Assembly: GCF_002895925.1 (NCBI RefSeq)
Contig: NZ_NWUO01000002.1
Span: forward strand, 62,001-126,000
Direction of reading: 5' to 3'
Length of the DNA stretch: 64,000 bases
From: Mixta theicola
GTDB taxonomy: Bacteria > Pseudomonadota > Gammaproteobacteria > Enterobacterales > Enterobacteriaceae
Shown: piece after piece, positions 50,995-62,116 of the stretch
Numbering within the stretch: position 1 is the stretch's first letter
Layout of the letters: every line of letters begins with the position of its first letter
Program-made: the position numbers and the translations under genes
Notes under the pieces: generated by a model
Seen by the model: only the letters and a program-made list of their open reading frames with translations
Database searches by the model: none
Told to the model about the DNA's origin: nothing

Positions 50995-52911
50995 ATGCGC
51001 CTGTTTATTGCTGAAAAGCCAAGCCTGGCCCGCGCCATTGCCGATGTGCTGCCGAAGCCGCATCGTCGTGGTGATGGTTATATCGCCTGTGGAAACGATC
51101 AGATGGTTACCTGGTGCGTGGGGCACCTGTTAGAACAGGCCCAGCCCGACAGCTATGACAGCCGCTATGCGCGCTGGTCATTGGCTGACCTGCCTATCGT
51201 GCCGGAGAAATGGCGTCTGCAGCCGCGTCCTTCCGTGGCGAAACAGCTAAACGTAATTAAAAAACTGCTGGAACAGGCTGATGAAGTGATCCACGCCGGC
51301 GACCCCGATCGCGAAGGGCAGCTGCTGGTGGATGAAGTGCTGGATTATCTGGCGCTGCCCGCCGCCAAACGAGAGAACGTTCAGCGCTGCCTGATTAACG
51401 ATCTCAATCCCCAGGCCGTAGAGCGCGCCATTAACCGTCTCCGGCAAAATAAAGAGTTTATTCCGCTGTGCGTATCGGCGCTGGCGCGCGCGCGCGCTGA
51501 CTGGCTATACGGCATCAATATGACCCGCGCCTGGACCCTGCTGGGCCGAAATGCGGGTTACGATGGCGTCCTGTCGGTAGGGCGCGTACAGACGCCGGTA
51601 TTGGGGCTGGTTGTGCGGCGCGATGAAGATATCGAGAACTTTATACCGAAAGATTATTTTGAGGTAAAAGCGCATATCGTCACGCCAAAAGAAGAGCGAT
51701 TTGTGGCGCTCTGGCAGCCCAGCGATGCCTGCGAACCCTGGCAGGATGAAGAGGGAAGGCTGCTGTATCGTCCGTTGGCGGAACATGTGCTGGCGCGCAT
51801 CGGCGGCCAGCCCGCGCGGGTGACCGGCTATCAGGATAAGCGGGAAAACGATACCGCGCCGCTGCCGTTCTCACTCTCCAGCCTGCAGATTGAAGCGGCC
51901 AGACGTTTCGGCCTGAGCGCCCAGACGGTGCTGGATACCTGTCAGCGTCTGTACGAAACCCATAAGCTGATTACCTATCCGCGCTCCGACAGCCGTTATC
52001 TGCCGGATGAGCATTTCGCTGGACGCCATGCGGTATTAAACGCGATTAGCGTCCATCAGCCGGAGATGAAAACCCCGGCTGATTTTGATACCAACCGTAA
52101 AAATCGCTGCTGGGATGATAAAAAGGTGGATGCTCACCATGCCATCATTCCAACTGCTCGCAGCAGCGCCATACGTCTGACCGATAATGAAGCCAGTATT
52201 TACGGACTGATTGCACGTCAGTATCTGATGCAGTTTTGCCCGGATGCGGTTTACCGTAAATGCGTCATTGAGCTGGATATAGCTGGCGGCAAGTTTATCG
52301 CCAAAGCGCGTTTTCTCGCCGAGGCGGGCTGGCGTGCGCTGCTGGGCAGTAAAGAGCGGGATGAAGAGAATGACGGTACGCCGCTGCCGGTAGTGGCGAA
52401 GGGCGACGAGCTGCTGTGTGAAAAAGGGGAAATCGCGGCAAAACAAACGCAGCCGCCGCGTCCGTTTACCGATGCAACGCTGTTATCCGCCATGACCGGC
52501 ATTGCCCGCTTTGTGCAGGATAAAGATTTAAAGAAAATCCTGCGTGCGACCGATGGTTTAGGAACGGAAGCGACACGGGCCGGCATTATTGAGCTGCTGT
52601 TCCGGCGCGCATTCCTGATCAAGAAGGGCCGTTATATTCACGCGACCGAAGCGGGCAGGGCGTTAATCCACTCTCTGCCGGAAATGGCCGCGCGTCCCGA
52701 TATGACGGCTCAGTGGGAATCGACGCTGACGAAAATCAGTGAAAAAGCCTGTCGCTATCAGGATTTTATGCAGCCGCTGGTCGCGACGCTGCATGACCTG
52801 ATTGCGCTGGCGCGTCAGCAAAGCTCGGCGCGCGCCTTTCGGGGCGTAGCGGCACCCGCCGGGAACCATAAACGTCGTACGAAAAAGGCGAAGGCAAAGG
52901 AGACTGAATAA
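50995..52911 (+). CDS. topB: DNA topoisomerase III TopB
   Basis: TopB (638 residues) is a type IA topoisomerase that decatenates replication intermediates with RecQ. A Toprim domain ([31 protein letters not shown]) is followed by the catalytic region with the active Tyr in [11 protein letters not shown] near residue 328. The decatenation-loop region is present and a Lys-rich tail ends the protein. It is slightly shorter than the 653-residue E. coli enzyme at the C-terminus. Its stop shares a base with the ynjH start. Confidence 0.96.
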   Translation: MRLFIAEKPSLARAIADVLPKPHRRGDGYIACGNDQMVTWCVGHLLEQAQPDSYDSRYARWSLADLPIVPEKWRLQPRPSVAKQLNVIKKLLEQADEVIHAGDPDREGQLLVDEVLDYLALPAAKRENVQRCLINDLNPQAVERAINRLRQNKEFIPLCVSALARARADWLYGINMTRAWTLLGRNAGYDGVLSVGRVQTPVLGLVVRRDEDIENFIPKDYFEVKAHIVTPKEERFVALWQPSDACEPWQDEEGRLLYRPLAEHVLARIGGQPARVTGYQDKRENDTAPLPFSLSSLQIEAARRFGLSAQTVLDTCQRLYETHKLITYPRSDSRYLPDEHFAGRHAVLNAISVHQPEMKTPADFDTNRKNRCWDDKKVDAHHAIIPTARSSAIRLTDNEASIYGLIARQYLMQFCPDAVYRKCVIELDIAGGKFIAKARFLAEAGWRALLGSKERDEENDGTPLPVVAKGDELLCEKGEIAAKQTQPPRPFTDATLLSAMTGIARFVQDKDLKKILRATDGLGTEATRAGIIELLFRRAFLIKKGRYIHATEAGRALIHSLPEMAARPDMTAQWESTLTKISEKACRYQDFMQPLVATLHDLIALARQQSSARAFRGVAAPAGNHKRRTKKAKAKETE

Positions 52912-53219
52912 TGAAGCTGGTATGGGGAGTCATGCTGGCGTTGCTGTTAAGCACGGCAGCGCAGGCACAACGGCATGATTATAACAGCGGCAATAATCAG
53001 AGCGGTATGAACAGCGATGTGGTGGTCGATATGCCGCCGGAAGTCTGGACGCAGGGACAAAACCGCTCGCAGAATCCGCCCTGTTTGCGTTGCTGTATCT
53101 ATGAAAATCGTAGCTATACCGAGGGCGCGGTGGTTAAGGCGGAAGGGGTGCTGCTTCAGTGCGTACGCGATGAAAAATCGCTGGGCACGAATAACCTGAT
53201 CTGGCGTATCGTGAAATAA
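52911..53219 (+). CDS. ynjH: YnjH, periplasmic DUF1496 protein
   Basis: The 102-residue protein has a signal peptide (cleavage likely after AAQA, residue 19) and a DUF1496 domain with four cysteines, PCLRCCIYENRSYTEGAVV and VLLQCVRDE. Cys-rich periplasmic form suggests disulfides. The function is unknown. The ATG overlaps the topB stop (TAATG), so translation is coupled; E. coli also has ynjH after topB. Confidence 0.88.
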   Translation: MKLVWGVMLALLLSTAAQAQRHDYNSGNNQSGMNSDVVVDMPPEVWTQGQNRSQNPPCLRCCIYENRSYTEGAVVKAEGVLLQCVRDEKSLGTNNLIWRIVK

Positions 53220-53250
53220 AAACGGGCGTTGCGATAATCGTCGCAACGCC
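53218..53250 (-). terminator. Terminator after xthA
   Basis: On the minus strand GGCGTTGCGA, loop CGATTA, TCGCAACGCC is followed by CGTTTTTATTTC. It lies between convergent ynjH and xthA. Confidence 0.85.
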
Positions 53251-53256
53251 TGCTGT

Positions 53257-54060
53257 TTAAAGCCTGAACTCAGCCCAAATCGGAGCGTGATCGGACGGCT
53301 TTTCCATACCACGGATCTGGTAGTCAATGCCGGTATCGATACAGCGCTCTGCCAGCGTTCGCGTGGCCAGCAGCAGATCGATACGCAGACCACGATTATC
53401 ATCAAAACCTTTCGAGCGGTAATCAAACCAGGAAAAGCGATCGGCGCAGTCAGGGTTAGCGGCGCGCCAGGTATCGACCAGCCCCCAGTTAAGCAAACGA
53501 TCCATCCATTCCCGCTCTTCCGGCAGGAAAGAACATTTACCGGTACGTAGCCAGCGCTTGCGGCTATCTTCACCGATACCAATATCCAGATCGCTGCTGC
53601 TGATATTCATATCGCCCATAATTAAAACGCGATCGTCCGCCGTCAGGCGGGTTTCCAGATAGCTTTGCAGATCGCGGTAAAATTTTTCCTTCGCCGGGAA
53701 TTTTGTCGGATGGTCGCGGCTTTCGCCCTGCGGGAAGTAGCCGTTAATCACGGTAATATTTCCGGACGGCGCGGGGATTTGCGCGATAATCAGACGGCGC
53801 TGCGCCTCTTCATCATCAGGAAAACCACGCTGAACCATAAGCGGCATCTCACGCGTCAACAGGGCTACGCCGTAATGGCTTTTCTGTCCATGATAAAAGA
53901 CGTGATAACCCAGCTTGCTGACATCTTCCAGCGGAAACATATCATCATGAACCTTGGTTTCCTGCAGACCGATGACGTCAGGATTATGCTGCTGAATAAG
54001 GGCTTCAAGCTGATGAGGGCGAGCACGTAGCCCATTGATATTAAATGAGATGAATTTCAT
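53257..54060 (-). CDS. xthA: Exonuclease III XthA
   Basis: ExoIII (267 residues) is the main AP endonuclease and 3' phosphodiesterase/exonuclease of base-excision repair. The endonuclease/exonuclease/phosphatase fold shows Asn7 ([11 protein letters not shown]), Glu34 (GLQETK), the Asp/Asn of MGDMNIS and the C-terminal SDHAPIW His. In E. coli it is controlled by RpoS. Confidence 0.97.
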   Translation of the reverse strand: MKFISFNINGLRARPHQLEALIQQHNPDVIGLQETKVHDDMFPLEDVSKLGYHVFYHGQKSHYGVALLTREMPLMVQRGFPDDEEAQRRLIIAQIPAPSGNITVINGYFPQGESRDHPTKFPAKEKFYRDLQSYLETRLTADDRVLIMGDMNISSSDLDIGIGEDSRKRWLRTGKCSFLPEEREWMDRLLNWGLVDTWRAANPDCADRFSWFDYRSKGFDDNRGLRIDLLLATRTLAERCIDTGIDYQIRGMEKPSDHAPIWAEFRL

Positions 54061-54161
54061 ATTGCCGTAACTGCGCTGTAAAAAGATGGCAGGATGTTAA
54101 CAGAGATATATTGATGATGACAGCGTGCAAATGGGTTTTAAAAAGGAGAGACAGGTAAGGA

Positions 54162-54246
<85 letters not shown>

Positions 54247-54371
54247 AGATAAAACAGGTCAATGATAATTGTCGCTTTCGGCATTCAGTCACGCACGGTG
54301 ACGCCAGACTTGTTCATAAAACTTACCGGCAATGCCGGTTGGCTTTACGCCTCTGCTATAAAACAGAAGAG

Positions 54372-54456
<85 letters not shown>

Positions 54457-54491
54457 ACGGGTCAGGACAATATTGCCTGAAAGCGGGGCGC

Positions 54492-54519
54492 ATCATAACA
54501 AATGAAACGATGCTGTAAA
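54492..54519 (-). promoter_or_regulatory. Stable-RNA promoter of the tRNA-Tyr operon
   Basis: On the minus strand TTTACA (54519-54514), a 16-base spacer, TATGAT (54497-54492) and a GCGCCCCGC discriminator follow. This matches the E. coli tyrT promoter closely; the GC discriminator is typical of stringently (ppGpp) controlled promoters. Confidence 0.88.
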
Positions 54520-54605
54520 GCGCCCCAGGAAAAAAAGCGGTTCGTTCGCCGTTTTTTTACCCACGCCGCCGGTTTGTTGAACAACCGGCGCCGTCAAAGC
54601 TTAAC

Positions 54606-55454
54606 CTACAGAATAATCGTGCGATTGCCATAAACAAAAACGCGTTGTCCCAGCACTTTATACAGCGCCCGACTTAACACATTTTTTTCTACGTCGCGTC
54701 CCGCACGCATCATCTCTTCCGCCGTGTAGCTGTGATCAACGTTAATCACGTCCTGCATGATGATCGGGCCTTCATCCAGGTTGTCATTTACGTAGTGCGC
54801 GGTAGCGCCGATAATTTTCACCCCGCGTTCATACGCCTGGTGATAAGGACGCGCGCCAATAAATGCCGGCAGGAACGAGTGATGAATATTAATAATCTGA
54901 TTCGGGTAACGTTGCACAAAGGCTGGCGTCAGTACGCGCATATATTTTGCCAGCACCACATAATCAGGTTGATAGCAATCGATCTGCTCCGCCATCTTAT
55001 TATCATGCTCTTCACGCGTCAGGCCTTCGTGACTAACAAGAACGAAAGGTATATCGAAACGCTCAACCAGCGAACGCAGCGTATCGTGATTGCCAATAAC
55101 CGCGGCAATTTCCATATCCAGCCCGCCGAAAGCGCTTTTCATCAGTAAGTCGCCAAGGCAGTGCGCCTCTTTGGTCACCAAAATGACCACGCGACGTCGT
55201 CCGGCGCATTGCAGCTCACGTACCGAACCCTGTGGGAGCGCGCTATCAAGATCCGCCAACAGCGTCGTATCGTTAAAAATCCCTTCCAGTTCGGTGCGCA
55301 TAAAAAAGCGCCCGGTGCGATGATCGACAAACTCATTGTTTTGCACGATGTTGAGCTCGTGCTTGTAGCAAATATTAGTGATCTTAGCGATAAGGCCCTT
55401 GGCGTCAGGGCAAATAGTTCGTAGTACTTTACGTTGTAAATTCTGCGCTTGCAT
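54606..55454 (-). CDS. purU: Formyltetrahydrofolate deformylase PurU
   Basis: PurU (282 residues) hydrolyses 10-formyl-THF to THF and formate, balancing one-carbon pools and supplying formate to PurT. An N-terminal ACT domain (about 8-85) is the expected glycine/methionine sensor, and the C-terminal formyltransferase fold has [27 protein letters not shown] hairpin with GCCGGTT/AACCGGC arms lies just downstream (54575-54596). Confidence 0.96.
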   Translation of the reverse strand: MQAQNLQRKVLRTICPDAKGLIAKITNICYKHELNIVQNNEFVDHRTGRFFMRTELEGIFNDTTLLADLDSALPQGSVRELQCAGRRRVVILVTKEAHCLGDLLMKSAFGGLDMEIAAVIGNHDTLRSLVERFDIPFVLVSHEGLTREEHDNKMAEQIDCYQPDYVVLAKYMRVLTPAFVQRYPNQIINIHHSFLPAFIGARPYHQAYERGVKIIGATAHYVNDNLDEGPIIMQDVINVDHSYTAEEMMRAGRDVEKNVLSRALYKVLGQRVFVYGNRTIIL

Positions 55455-55507
55455 GAGTTATCAATCCTGTCGAAGCGGGATAGCAGTGAATCTGAACGGC
55501 ACCAGCA

Positions 55508-55966
55508 TTACTGGCCGCAACACTTTTTGTATTTTTTTTCGGAGCCACAGGGACAGCGGTCATTACGACCCACCTGTGGTGCGGTTCCGTCAATATAGTA
55601 CCAGCGTTGATCCTCGCGGACAAAGCGCGAGCGTTCATAAACGGCCCCTGAACGATCGTTTTCGCTATAACGCGCAAAAAATGTCACATAAGCTTCATTA
55701 ACATGGGTGCCAGCCTCGCAGGCGACAATTCTCAGACCTTGCCAGACGGTCTGAGAAAAACTTTCAGATAATGCCTGGCGCAGTTGGGGAGAGCGGTGCG
55801 TACTGTGCCAGCTCGCCAGTAAATAATCGACGTCATGCCGGGAGTACGCCGTATAGCGCGAGCGCATCAGGGCTTCCGGGCTGGGAGGGATTTGCTCGCC
55901 ACTTAGATAGCGGCCGCAACATAGGCTATACTGCAATCCGCTGCAGCATGGGCAATTTTCAGACAC
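55508..55966 (-). CDS. ychJ: YchJ, SEC-C motif protein (UPF0225)
   Basis: The 152-residue protein has Cys clusters at both ends: CPCCSG...LCCG at the start and [19 protein letters not shown] (SEC-C zinc motif) at the end. Between them is a small NTF2-like domain. The function is unknown. The start is GTG 55966 with GGAG six bases upstream. It is divergent from rssA, as in E. coli. Confidence 0.92.
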   Translation of the reverse strand: MSENCPCCSGLQYSLCCGRYLSGEQIPPSPEALMRSRYTAYSRHDVDYLLASWHSTHRSPQLRQALSESFSQTVWQGLRIVACEAGTHVNEAYVTFFARYSENDRSGAVYERSRFVREDQRWYYIDGTAPQVGRNDRCPCGSEKKYKKCCGQ

Positions 55967-56075
55967 GTAGACTCCAGGTTTTGCAACAACAGGGCGAAAG
56001 ACGTTATTTTACGTTATGTTATCTGACCCTGGCGCTTAACGCCATTCAGTGAAAAGGGGTTAAAACAGGAATGCA

Positions 56076-56975
56076 ATGAGACAGGTAAAGTTAGGACTGG
56101 CGTTAGGTTCAGGCGCTGCCAAAGGATGGGCGCATATCGGCGTGATTGATGCATTGTTGCGCGCGGGGATCCGTATTGATGTTATTGCCGGCTGCTCTGT
56201 TGGCGCGTTGGTTGGCGCCGCCTGTGCGACCGACCGTTTGCCGCTGTTGGAAAAGTGGGTAAGATCGTTTGGCTACTGGGATGTGATTCGGTTGATGGAT
56301 TTTTCATGGCAGCGGGGTGGTTTACTGCGAGGCAATCGCGTATTTAACCACATTCGTCATTTAATGCCTGATGAGTCTATCGAACAGTGTCATATTCGTT
56401 TTGGCGCGGTAGCCACTAACCTGAGCACCGGACGAGAGCTGTGGTTAACCGAAGGCGATTTGCATCAGGCAGTACGCGCCTCCTGCAGTATGCCGGGCCT
56501 GCTGCCGCCGGTCAGGCATAACGGCTATTGGCTGGTGGATGGCGCGGTGATGAATCCCGTACCGGTATCCCTTACCAGAGCGCTGGGGGCGGATATTATT
56601 ATCGCCGTGGATTTACAGCACGATGCGCATCTTATGCAGCAGGATCTGTTCTCTGCCACACCCACGCAAAACATGCTGGAGGAATCCATAACCTGGCGCA
56701 GCAGACTGCGTCAACGTTTGGCACAACATTTAACACAGCGTCGTACCTCTCTTTCGCCTGGCGCGCTGGAGATTATGACAACCTCAATTCAGGTACTTGA
56801 AAATCGCCTGAAGCGTCACCGCATGGCGGGGGACCCGCCGGATGTATTAATACAGCCTTATTGTCCCCAGATCAGTACGCTTGATTTTCATCGTGCAGAG
56901 GAAGCGATTGCAGCCGGAAGAGCTGCGGTTGAGAAAAAAATGGATGAATTATTACCGTTAGTACGAAGCCGGTAA
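56076..56975 (+). CDS. rssA: Patatin-like phospholipase-family protein RssA
   Basis: RssA (299 residues) belongs to the bacterial patatin family. Ser41 in GCSVG and Asp155 in VDGAV form the Ser-Asp dyad, and the oxyanion loop is LGSGAAKGWAHIG. The C-terminal STLDFHRAEEAIAAGRAAV segment matches the family. No substrate is known. It lies upstream of rssB on the same strand, with 100 bases between. Confidence 0.94.
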   Translation: MRQVKLGLALGSGAAKGWAHIGVIDALLRAGIRIDVIAGCSVGALVGAACATDRLPLLEKWVRSFGYWDVIRLMDFSWQRGGLLRGNRVFNHIRHLMPDESIEQCHIRFGAVATNLSTGRELWLTEGDLHQAVRASCSMPGLLPPVRHNGYWLVDGAVMNPVPVSLTRALGADIIIAVDLQHDAHLMQQDLFSATPTQNMLEESITWRSRLRQRLAQHLTQRRTSLSPGALEIMTTSIQVLENRLKRHRMAGDPPDVLIQPYCPQISTLDFHRAEEAIAAGRAAVEKKMDELLPLVRSR

Positions 56976-57075
56976 TGAAAATGGGTCAATCACACATGTT
57001 ACTTCAGGCAATTCTGACAGGCACAAGTGCGTTTTTTGAACCACTATTGAGTTATCTGGCTTATGGGGGAAAACA

Positions 57076-58089
57076 ATGGAAAAACCATTAAACGGAAAAC
57101 AGATCCTGATCGTGGAGGATGAAGTTGTTTTCCGCTCCCTGCTGGAAAATTTCTTATATTCGCTTGGCGCTACACTCCTGGTCGCCAGCGATGGTCTTGA
57201 TGCTATCGAAACGTTGCGCTTCCATCAGCCCGACTTGCTGATTTGCGATTTAGAAATGCCCCGTATGAATGGCATCAAGTTAGTGGAACATTTACGCACC
57301 CACGGCAATCAAGTTCCCATTTTGGTCATTTCTGCTACCGAGCAGATGTCCGATATTGCACATGTCCTGCGTCTTGGCGTACAGGATGTGCTGCTCAAAC
57401 CGATCAAAGATATGGAGCGCCTGCGCGAGGCGGTCTATGAGTGTCTTTATCCCTCAATGTTTACTTCCCAGGTTGAAGAAGAAGAACAGCTGTTTCAGGA
57501 CTGGGATGCGCTGGTCAGCGATCCGAATGCGGCCGCCAAGCTGCTCAAGCAGCTACAGCCGCCGGTGCAGCAGGTTATCGCCAACTGCCGGATGAACTAT
57601 CGCCAGCTTACTATGGCGGAACAGCCTGGGCTGGTCCTGGACATCGCTGCTTTATCCGATAAAGATCTGGCGTTTTACTGCCTGGACGTCACGCGCGCCG
57701 GGGATAATGGCGTGCTGGCTGCGCTACTGTTACGCGCGTTATTCAACGGGCTGTTGCAGGAGCAGCTTTCCGGGCAAAAACAGCGCTTACCTGAATTAAG
57801 CAGCGTGCTTAAACAGGTTAATTTGTTATTGCGTCAGGCAAATCTTAAAGGGCAGTTTCCATTATTAGTCGGGTATTATCATCAAACGTATAAAAACCTG
57901 ATTTTGGTTTCGGCCGGCTTAAACGCAACGCTGAACATTAGCGGACAAGAAATACAACTTAGAAACGGTGTGCCTTTAGGCACGATGGGGAGTACATATC
58001 TCAACCAAATTAACCAGCAGGGCGATGCCTGGCAATGTCAGGTATGGGGGAATGGAGGACGGCTGCGGCTGATGCTGTCGCCTGAATAA
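57076..58089 (+). CDS. rssB: RpoS proteolysis adaptor RssB
   Basis: RssB (337 residues, equal to E. coli) delivers the stationary-phase sigma factor RpoS to ClpXP. The receiver domain (about 8-125) has phospho-acceptor Asp58 and acidic Glu14-Asp15, a linker helix, and a PP2C-like effector domain without phosphatase residues. GGGGGA precedes the ATG. Because yeaG-yeaH, ycgB and xthA are RpoS targets in E. coli, rssB indirectly controls several genes in this window. Confidence 0.95.
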   Translation: MEKPLNGKQILIVEDEVVFRSLLENFLYSLGATLLVASDGLDAIETLRFHQPDLLICDLEMPRMNGIKLVEHLRTHGNQVPILVISATEQMSDIAHVLRLGVQDVLLKPIKDMERLREAVYECLYPSMFTSQVEEEEQLFQDWDALVSDPNAAAKLLKQLQPPVQQVIANCRMNYRQLTMAEQPGLVLDIAALSDKDLAFYCLDVTRAGDNGVLAALLLRALFNGLLQEQLSGQKQRLPELSSVLKQVNLLLRQANLKGQFPLLVGYYHQTYKNLILVSAGLNATLNISGQEIQLRNGVPLGTMGSTYLNQINQQGDAWQCQVWGNGGRLRLMLSPE

Positions 58090-58283
58090 TAAGCGAATGC
58101 TTTTTATTTTTGCGCTGCACCGACAGTGGTTAGTATAAGTTTTACCCTTGGGTAATAATCTTAATTTCGCCAGAAAGAAGTTATCCAGGATAAATCCGGC
58201 GCTCCTGAACTGATATACTCGTTTCGTTTTTTAAATCGACATATCAAGTATTAACTTGAACGGCCTATAAGAGAGGTATCTTA

Positions 58284-59192
58284 ATGTCTGCCTATAAGTC
58301 AAAAGTAAAAAAAGCGGTAATCCCTGTTGCCGGTTTAGGGACGCGCATGCTGCCCGCAACCAAAGCCATTCCGAAGGAAATGTTGCCGCTGGTTGATAAG
58401 CCGTTAATTCAGTATGTCGTTAACGAATGTATCGCTGCCGGGATTAATGAGATTGTGCTGGTTACACACTCCTCAAAAAACTCGATTGAAAACCATTTTG
58501 ATACCAGTTTTGAACTAGAGGCGATGCTGGAGAAACGCGTTAAGCGTCAGCTGCTGGATGAAATTCAGTCTATTTGTCCGCCGCACGTCACCATTATGCA
58601 GGTGCGTCAGGGCATCGCAAAAGGCCTGGGCCACGCGGTAATGTGCGCGCATCCGCTGATTGGCGATGAGCCGGTTGCGGTTATTCTGCCCGACGTCATT
58701 ATCGATGAGTATGAATCTAACCCGACCAAAGATAACCTTGCAGACATGCTGAACCGTTTCGACGAAAGCGGCCGTAGCCAGATTATGGTTGAGCCGGTAG
58801 CGGACGTTACCGCTTACGGCGTGGTCGATTGCCAGGGTGCTGAACTGCAGCCGGGTGACAGCGCGCCGATGGTTGGCGTAGTAGAAAAACCGAAGGCGGA
58901 CGAAGCGCCGTCCAATCTGGCCGTCGTCGGTCGTTATGTTCTTTCCGCCGATATTTGGCCGCTGCTGGCGAAAACCCCTCCGGGCGCAGGCGGTGAAGTT
59001 CAGCTGACCGATTCCATTGCCATGCTGATGGAAAAAGAAACGGTTGAAGCTTATCACCTGAAAGGCGTCAGCCATGACTGCGGCAACAAGCTGGGTTATA
59101 TGCAGGCTTTCGTTGAGTATGGCCTGCGTCATCCGTCACTGGGCAGCGATTTTAAACAGTGGCTGAACGATACAGTTGAAAATAAAAAGTAA
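58284..59192 (+). CDS. galU: UTP-glucose-1-phosphate uridylyltransferase GalU
   Basis: GalU (302 residues) makes UDP-glucose. The nucleotide-binding [24 protein letters not shown] and the [14 protein letters not shown] active-site Lys region are conserved. GAGAGG precedes the ATG. ugd begins 25 bases after its stop, so UDP-glucose can be passed straight to oxidation and epimerisation by the next two genes. Confidence 0.96.
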   Translation: MSAYKSKVKKAVIPVAGLGTRMLPATKAIPKEMLPLVDKPLIQYVVNECIAAGINEIVLVTHSSKNSIENHFDTSFELEAMLEKRVKRQLLDEIQSICPPHVTIMQVRQGIAKGLGHAVMCAHPLIGDEPVAVILPDVIIDEYESNPTKDNLADMLNRFDESGRSQIMVEPVADVTAYGVVDCQGAELQPGDSAPMVGVVEKPKADEAPSNLAVVGRYVLSADIWPLLAKTPPGAGGEVQLTDSIAMLMEKETVEAYHLKGVSHDCGNKLGYMQAFVEYGLRHPSLGSDFKQWLNDTVENKK

Positions 59193-59216
59193 TTCACACA
59201 GCAACAGGATAACGCA

Positions 59217-60557
59217 ATGAAAGTCACCGTATTTGGTATCGGCTATGTGGGTCTGGTTCAGGCTGCGGTATTGGCCGAAGTCGGACATGACGTTCTTTGT
59301 ATTGATGTCGACGCAAACAAAGTCGAAAATCTGAAGAAAGGGATCATTCCCATTTATGAGCCAGGCCTGACGCCGCTGGTTAAGCAAAACTATGAAGCGG
59401 GTCGGCTGAACTTTACTACCAATGCCGAAGAGGGCGTTAAGCATGGCGTAATGCAGTTTATCGCCGTGGGAACGCCGCCGGACGAGGATGGCTCTGCCGA
59501 TCTGAAATATGTTACTGCGGTAGCGCGCACCATTGCTCAACATATGGATGAGCATAAAGTGGTGCTGGATAAATCTACCGTACCGGTTGGAACGGCCGAT
59601 CGCGTTCGTAGCGTAATGCAGGAAACCCTGAGCGCACGTGGGCTGGATCTGACCTTTGATGTGGTCTCTAACCCAGAGTTCCTGAAGGAAGGGGCGGCGG
59701 TAAGCGACTGTATGCGTCCTGAGCGTATCGTAGTCGGAACGGATAACGAGGAAGTCGTTGAGCTGCTGCGCGAGCTGTATGAGCCGTTTAACCGCAATCA
59801 CGATCGTCTGATCCTGATGGATATTCGTAGCGCTGAGTTGACCAAGTATGCGGCAAACTGCATGCTGGCGACCAAAATCAGCTTTATGAATGAAATATCG
59901 AACCTGGCGGAGCGCCTGGGCGCGGATATTGAGAAAGTGCGTCAGGGTATTGGTTCAGATCCCCGTATTGGCTATCACTTTATTTATCCCGGCTGCGGCT
60001 ACGGCGGTTCCTGCTTCCCGAAAGATGTGCAGGCGCTGATCCGTACGGCGGAAACCATTGGCTATAAGCCACGTCTGCTGCAGGCGGTGGAAGCGGTCAA
60101 TGACGATCAGAAAATGAAGCTGCCTGGCTTTATCAAACGCCATTTCGGTGAAGATCTTAAGGGGAAAACCTTTGCGCTGTGGGGGCTGTCATTTAAACCC
60201 AACACCGACGATATGCGTGAAGCTTCCAGCCGCGTGCTGATGGAAACGCTGTGGGCTGCAGGCGCAACGGTACAGGCTTTTGACCCGGAAGCGATGGATG
60301 AAGCTCAGCGCATCTATGGTCACCGTGCGGATCTGAAGCTGATGGGGACAAAAGAAGCTGCTCTGCAAGGTGCGGACGCGCTGGTTATTTGTACCGAATG
60401 GCAAAACTTCCGCGCGCCGGACTTCGATGTTATTAAAAATGCCTTAAAACAACCCGTGATTTTTGATGGTCGTAACCTGTATGATCCAGAAAGAATTAGC
60501 AAACGCGGTTTTGTTTATTATGCAATTGGCCGCGGAGCGTCTATTCAAATTGCATAA
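59217..60557 (+). CDS. ugd: UDP-glucose 6-dehydrogenase Ugd
   Basis: The 446-residue NAD+-dependent enzyme oxidises UDP-glucose to UDP-glucuronate in two steps. The Rossmann motif [21 protein letters not shown] is at the N-terminus, [11 protein letters not shown] follows, and the nucleophilic Cys is in [12 protein letters not shown] (about 260-271). The C-terminal domain has [13 protein letters not shown]. In E. coli K-12 ugd is elsewhere, near the colanic-acid genes; placing it between galU and hns is a feature of this lineage. It likely serves exopolysaccharide or lipid A modification. Confidence 0.94.
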   Translation: MKVTVFGIGYVGLVQAAVLAEVGHDVLCIDVDANKVENLKKGIIPIYEPGLTPLVKQNYEAGRLNFTTNAEEGVKHGVMQFIAVGTPPDEDGSADLKYVTAVARTIAQHMDEHKVVLDKSTVPVGTADRVRSVMQETLSARGLDLTFDVVSNPEFLKEGAAVSDCMRPERIVVGTDNEEVVELLRELYEPFNRNHDRLILMDIRSAELTKYAANCMLATKISFMNEISNLAERLGADIEKVRQGIGSDPRIGYHFIYPGCGYGGSCFPKDVQALIRTAETIGYKPRLLQAVEAVNDDQKMKLPGFIKRHFGEDLKGKTFALWGLSFKPNTDDMREASSRVLMETLWAAGATVQAFDPEAMDEAQRIYGHRADLKLMGTKEAALQGADALVICTEWQNFRAPDFDVIKNALKQPVIFDGRNLYDPERISKRGFVYYAIGRGASIQIA

Positions 60558-60571
60558 TTAATGAGGTAAAT

Positions 60572-61576
60572 ATGAACTATCTGGTTACCGGCGCGGCAGG
60601 GTTTATTGGTTTTCACGTTACCCAACGCCTTCTGTCGGCCGGTCACCAGGTTGTCGGGCTCGACAACCTGAACGATTATTATGATGTAAACCTTAAACGT
60701 GCCCGCCTTAATCAAATCACTTCTTCTGATTTTACTTTTGTCGAAGGCGATTTATCCGATCGAGATGCAATAGCTTCACTGTTTGCACAGCAGCGTTTCC
60801 AGCGTGTTATTCATCTGGGCGCGCAGGCAGGGGTTCGTTATTCTATTGATAATCCGCACGCTTATGCAGATGCCAATCTGACGGGGCACCTTAATATTCT
60901 CGAAGGCTGTCGTCATCATAAAATTGAGCATTTGCTGTACGCTTCTTCCAGCTCTGTTTACGGCCTGAACCGTAAAATGCCATTTTCTACCGACGATAGC
61001 GTAGACCATCCGGTTTCGCTTTATGCGGCGACGAAAAAAGCGAATGAGCTGATGTCTCATACCTATTCGCATCTGTATGGCATCCCGACTACCGGTCTGC
61101 GCTTCTTTACCGTCTACGGACCGTGGGGACGCCCGGATATGGCCCTGTTTAAATTCACCCAAGCTATTATCGCGGGTGAAAGTATTGACGTTTATAACAA
61201 TGGCGAAATGCGCAGAGACTTTACTTATATCGATGATATAACCGAGTCAATTTTTCGCCTGCAGGATGTGATACCGCAAAAGGATCCTGACTGGACGGTT
61301 GAGACGGGTTCGCCTGCCACCAGTTCTGCGCCTTACCGCGTCTATAATATTGGAAATAGCCAGCCGGTTACCTTAATGGCTTATATAGAGGCGCTGGAAA
61401 AAGCGTTGGGAACAGAAGCGCAGAAAAATATGCTGCCGATGCAGCCGGGCGATGTGCTGGAAACCAGCGCGGATACCCAGGCGCTGTTCGACGTGATCGG
61501 ATTTAAACCGCAAACGGGCGTAGAAGAGGGCATCAAACGCTTTGTCGAGTGGTATCGGGCTTTTTATAAAGTCTGA
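60572..61576 (+). CDS. UDP-glucuronate 4-epimerase
   Basis: The 334-residue SDR enzyme has GAAGFIGFHV (7-16), Asp31 for NAD+, SSSSVYG (124-131) and the catalytic pair Tyr151-Lys155 in YAATKKANE. PMPFSTDDSVDHPVSLYAATK-like and FTVYGPWGRPDMALF segments match bacterial UDP-glucuronate 4-epimerases that make UDP-galacturonate. UDP-glucose epimerase (GalE) lacks these. It starts 15 bases after ugd and forms the galU-ugd-epimerase operon. No standard symbol is certain. Confidence 0.88.
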   Translation: MNYLVTGAAGFIGFHVTQRLLSAGHQVVGLDNLNDYYDVNLKRARLNQITSSDFTFVEGDLSDRDAIASLFAQQRFQRVIHLGAQAGVRYSIDNPHAYADANLTGHLNILEGCRHHKIEHLLYASSSSVYGLNRKMPFSTDDSVDHPVSLYAATKKANELMSHTYSHLYGIPTTGLRFFTVYGPWGRPDMALFKFTQAIIAGESIDVYNNGEMRRDFTYIDDITESIFRLQDVIPQKDPDWTVETGSPATSSAPYRVYNIGNSQPVTLMAYIEALEKALGTEAQKNMLPMQPGDVLETSADTQALFDVIGFKPQTGVEEGIKRFVEWYRAFYKV

Positions 61577-61587
61577 TGAGAGTGAAT

Positions 61588-61619
61588 AAAAAAAGGAAGC
61601 CGGTGGCTTCCTTTTTTTT
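61588..61619 (+). terminator. Terminator of the galU-ugd-epimerase operon
   Basis: AAAAAAAGGAAGCC, loop, GGCTTCC followed by eight T. It lies 12 bases after the epimerase stop. Confidence 0.92.
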
Positions 61620-61659
61620 GGGTGTGGCCTGGCGTGACAAATACGACAAAAAGACCAAT

Positions 61660-61685
61660 AAAAAACCCCATAATGAAATGGGGTT
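61660..61685 (-). terminator. Terminator of hns
   Basis: On the minus strand AACCCCATTTCATTATGGGGTT is followed by TTTTATT, 24 bases after the hns stop. Confidence 0.88.
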
Positions 61686-61708
61686 AAGAGAAGCACCCTG
61701 AACAGGAA

Positions 61709-62116
61709 TTACAGCAGAAAATCATCCAGCTGCTTGCCTTCCTCTTCAATGGCTTTCTTGATTACCGCAGGAGTACGGCCCTGGCCAGTCCAGGTTTTGC
61801 TTTCGCCATTTTCATCAACGTATTTATATTTAGCCGGACGCGCAGCGCGCTTGGCTTTGCCGCTTGTTTTAGTTGCTGCCATAGTTTGCAGCAGTTCATT
61901 TGGGTCAATGCCATCGGCAATCAGCATTTCACGGTACTGTTGAAGTTTACGCGTGCGCTCTTCAATTTCAGCCTGCGCCTGACTTTCTTCTTCGCGGCGC
62001 TCATTAACAACGACTTCCAGCTTTTCCAGCATTTCTTCCAGAGTTTCCAGAGTACATTCTCTGGCCTGGGCGCGCAGTGTACGGATGTTGTTCAGAATTT
62101 TAAGTGCTTCGCTCAT
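61709..62116 (-). CDS. hns: Nucleoid-associated repressor H-NS
   Basis: H-NS (135 residues) binds AT-rich DNA and silences horizontally acquired and stress genes. The N-terminal oligomerisation domain (about 1-64, [19 protein letters not shown]) is followed by a linker and the DNA-binding domain with [22 protein letters not shown], whose QGR loop enters the minor groove. The frame extends upstream to 62251 but ATG 62116 with AGGA is the family start. hns is auto-repressed in E. coli. Confidence 0.97.
   Translation of the reverse strand: MSEALKILNNIRTLRAQARECTLETLEEMLEKLEVVVNERREEESQAQAEIEERTRKLQQYREMLIADGIDPNELLQTMAATKTSGKAKRAARPAKYKYVDENGESKTWTGQGRTPAVIKKAIEEEGKQLDDFLL

Noticed and set aside
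59136-59801. Minus-strand frame of 221 codons opposite galU-ugd
   Set aside because: Crosses the galU-ugd junction in antisense; Arg/His/Gln-rich shadow composition.
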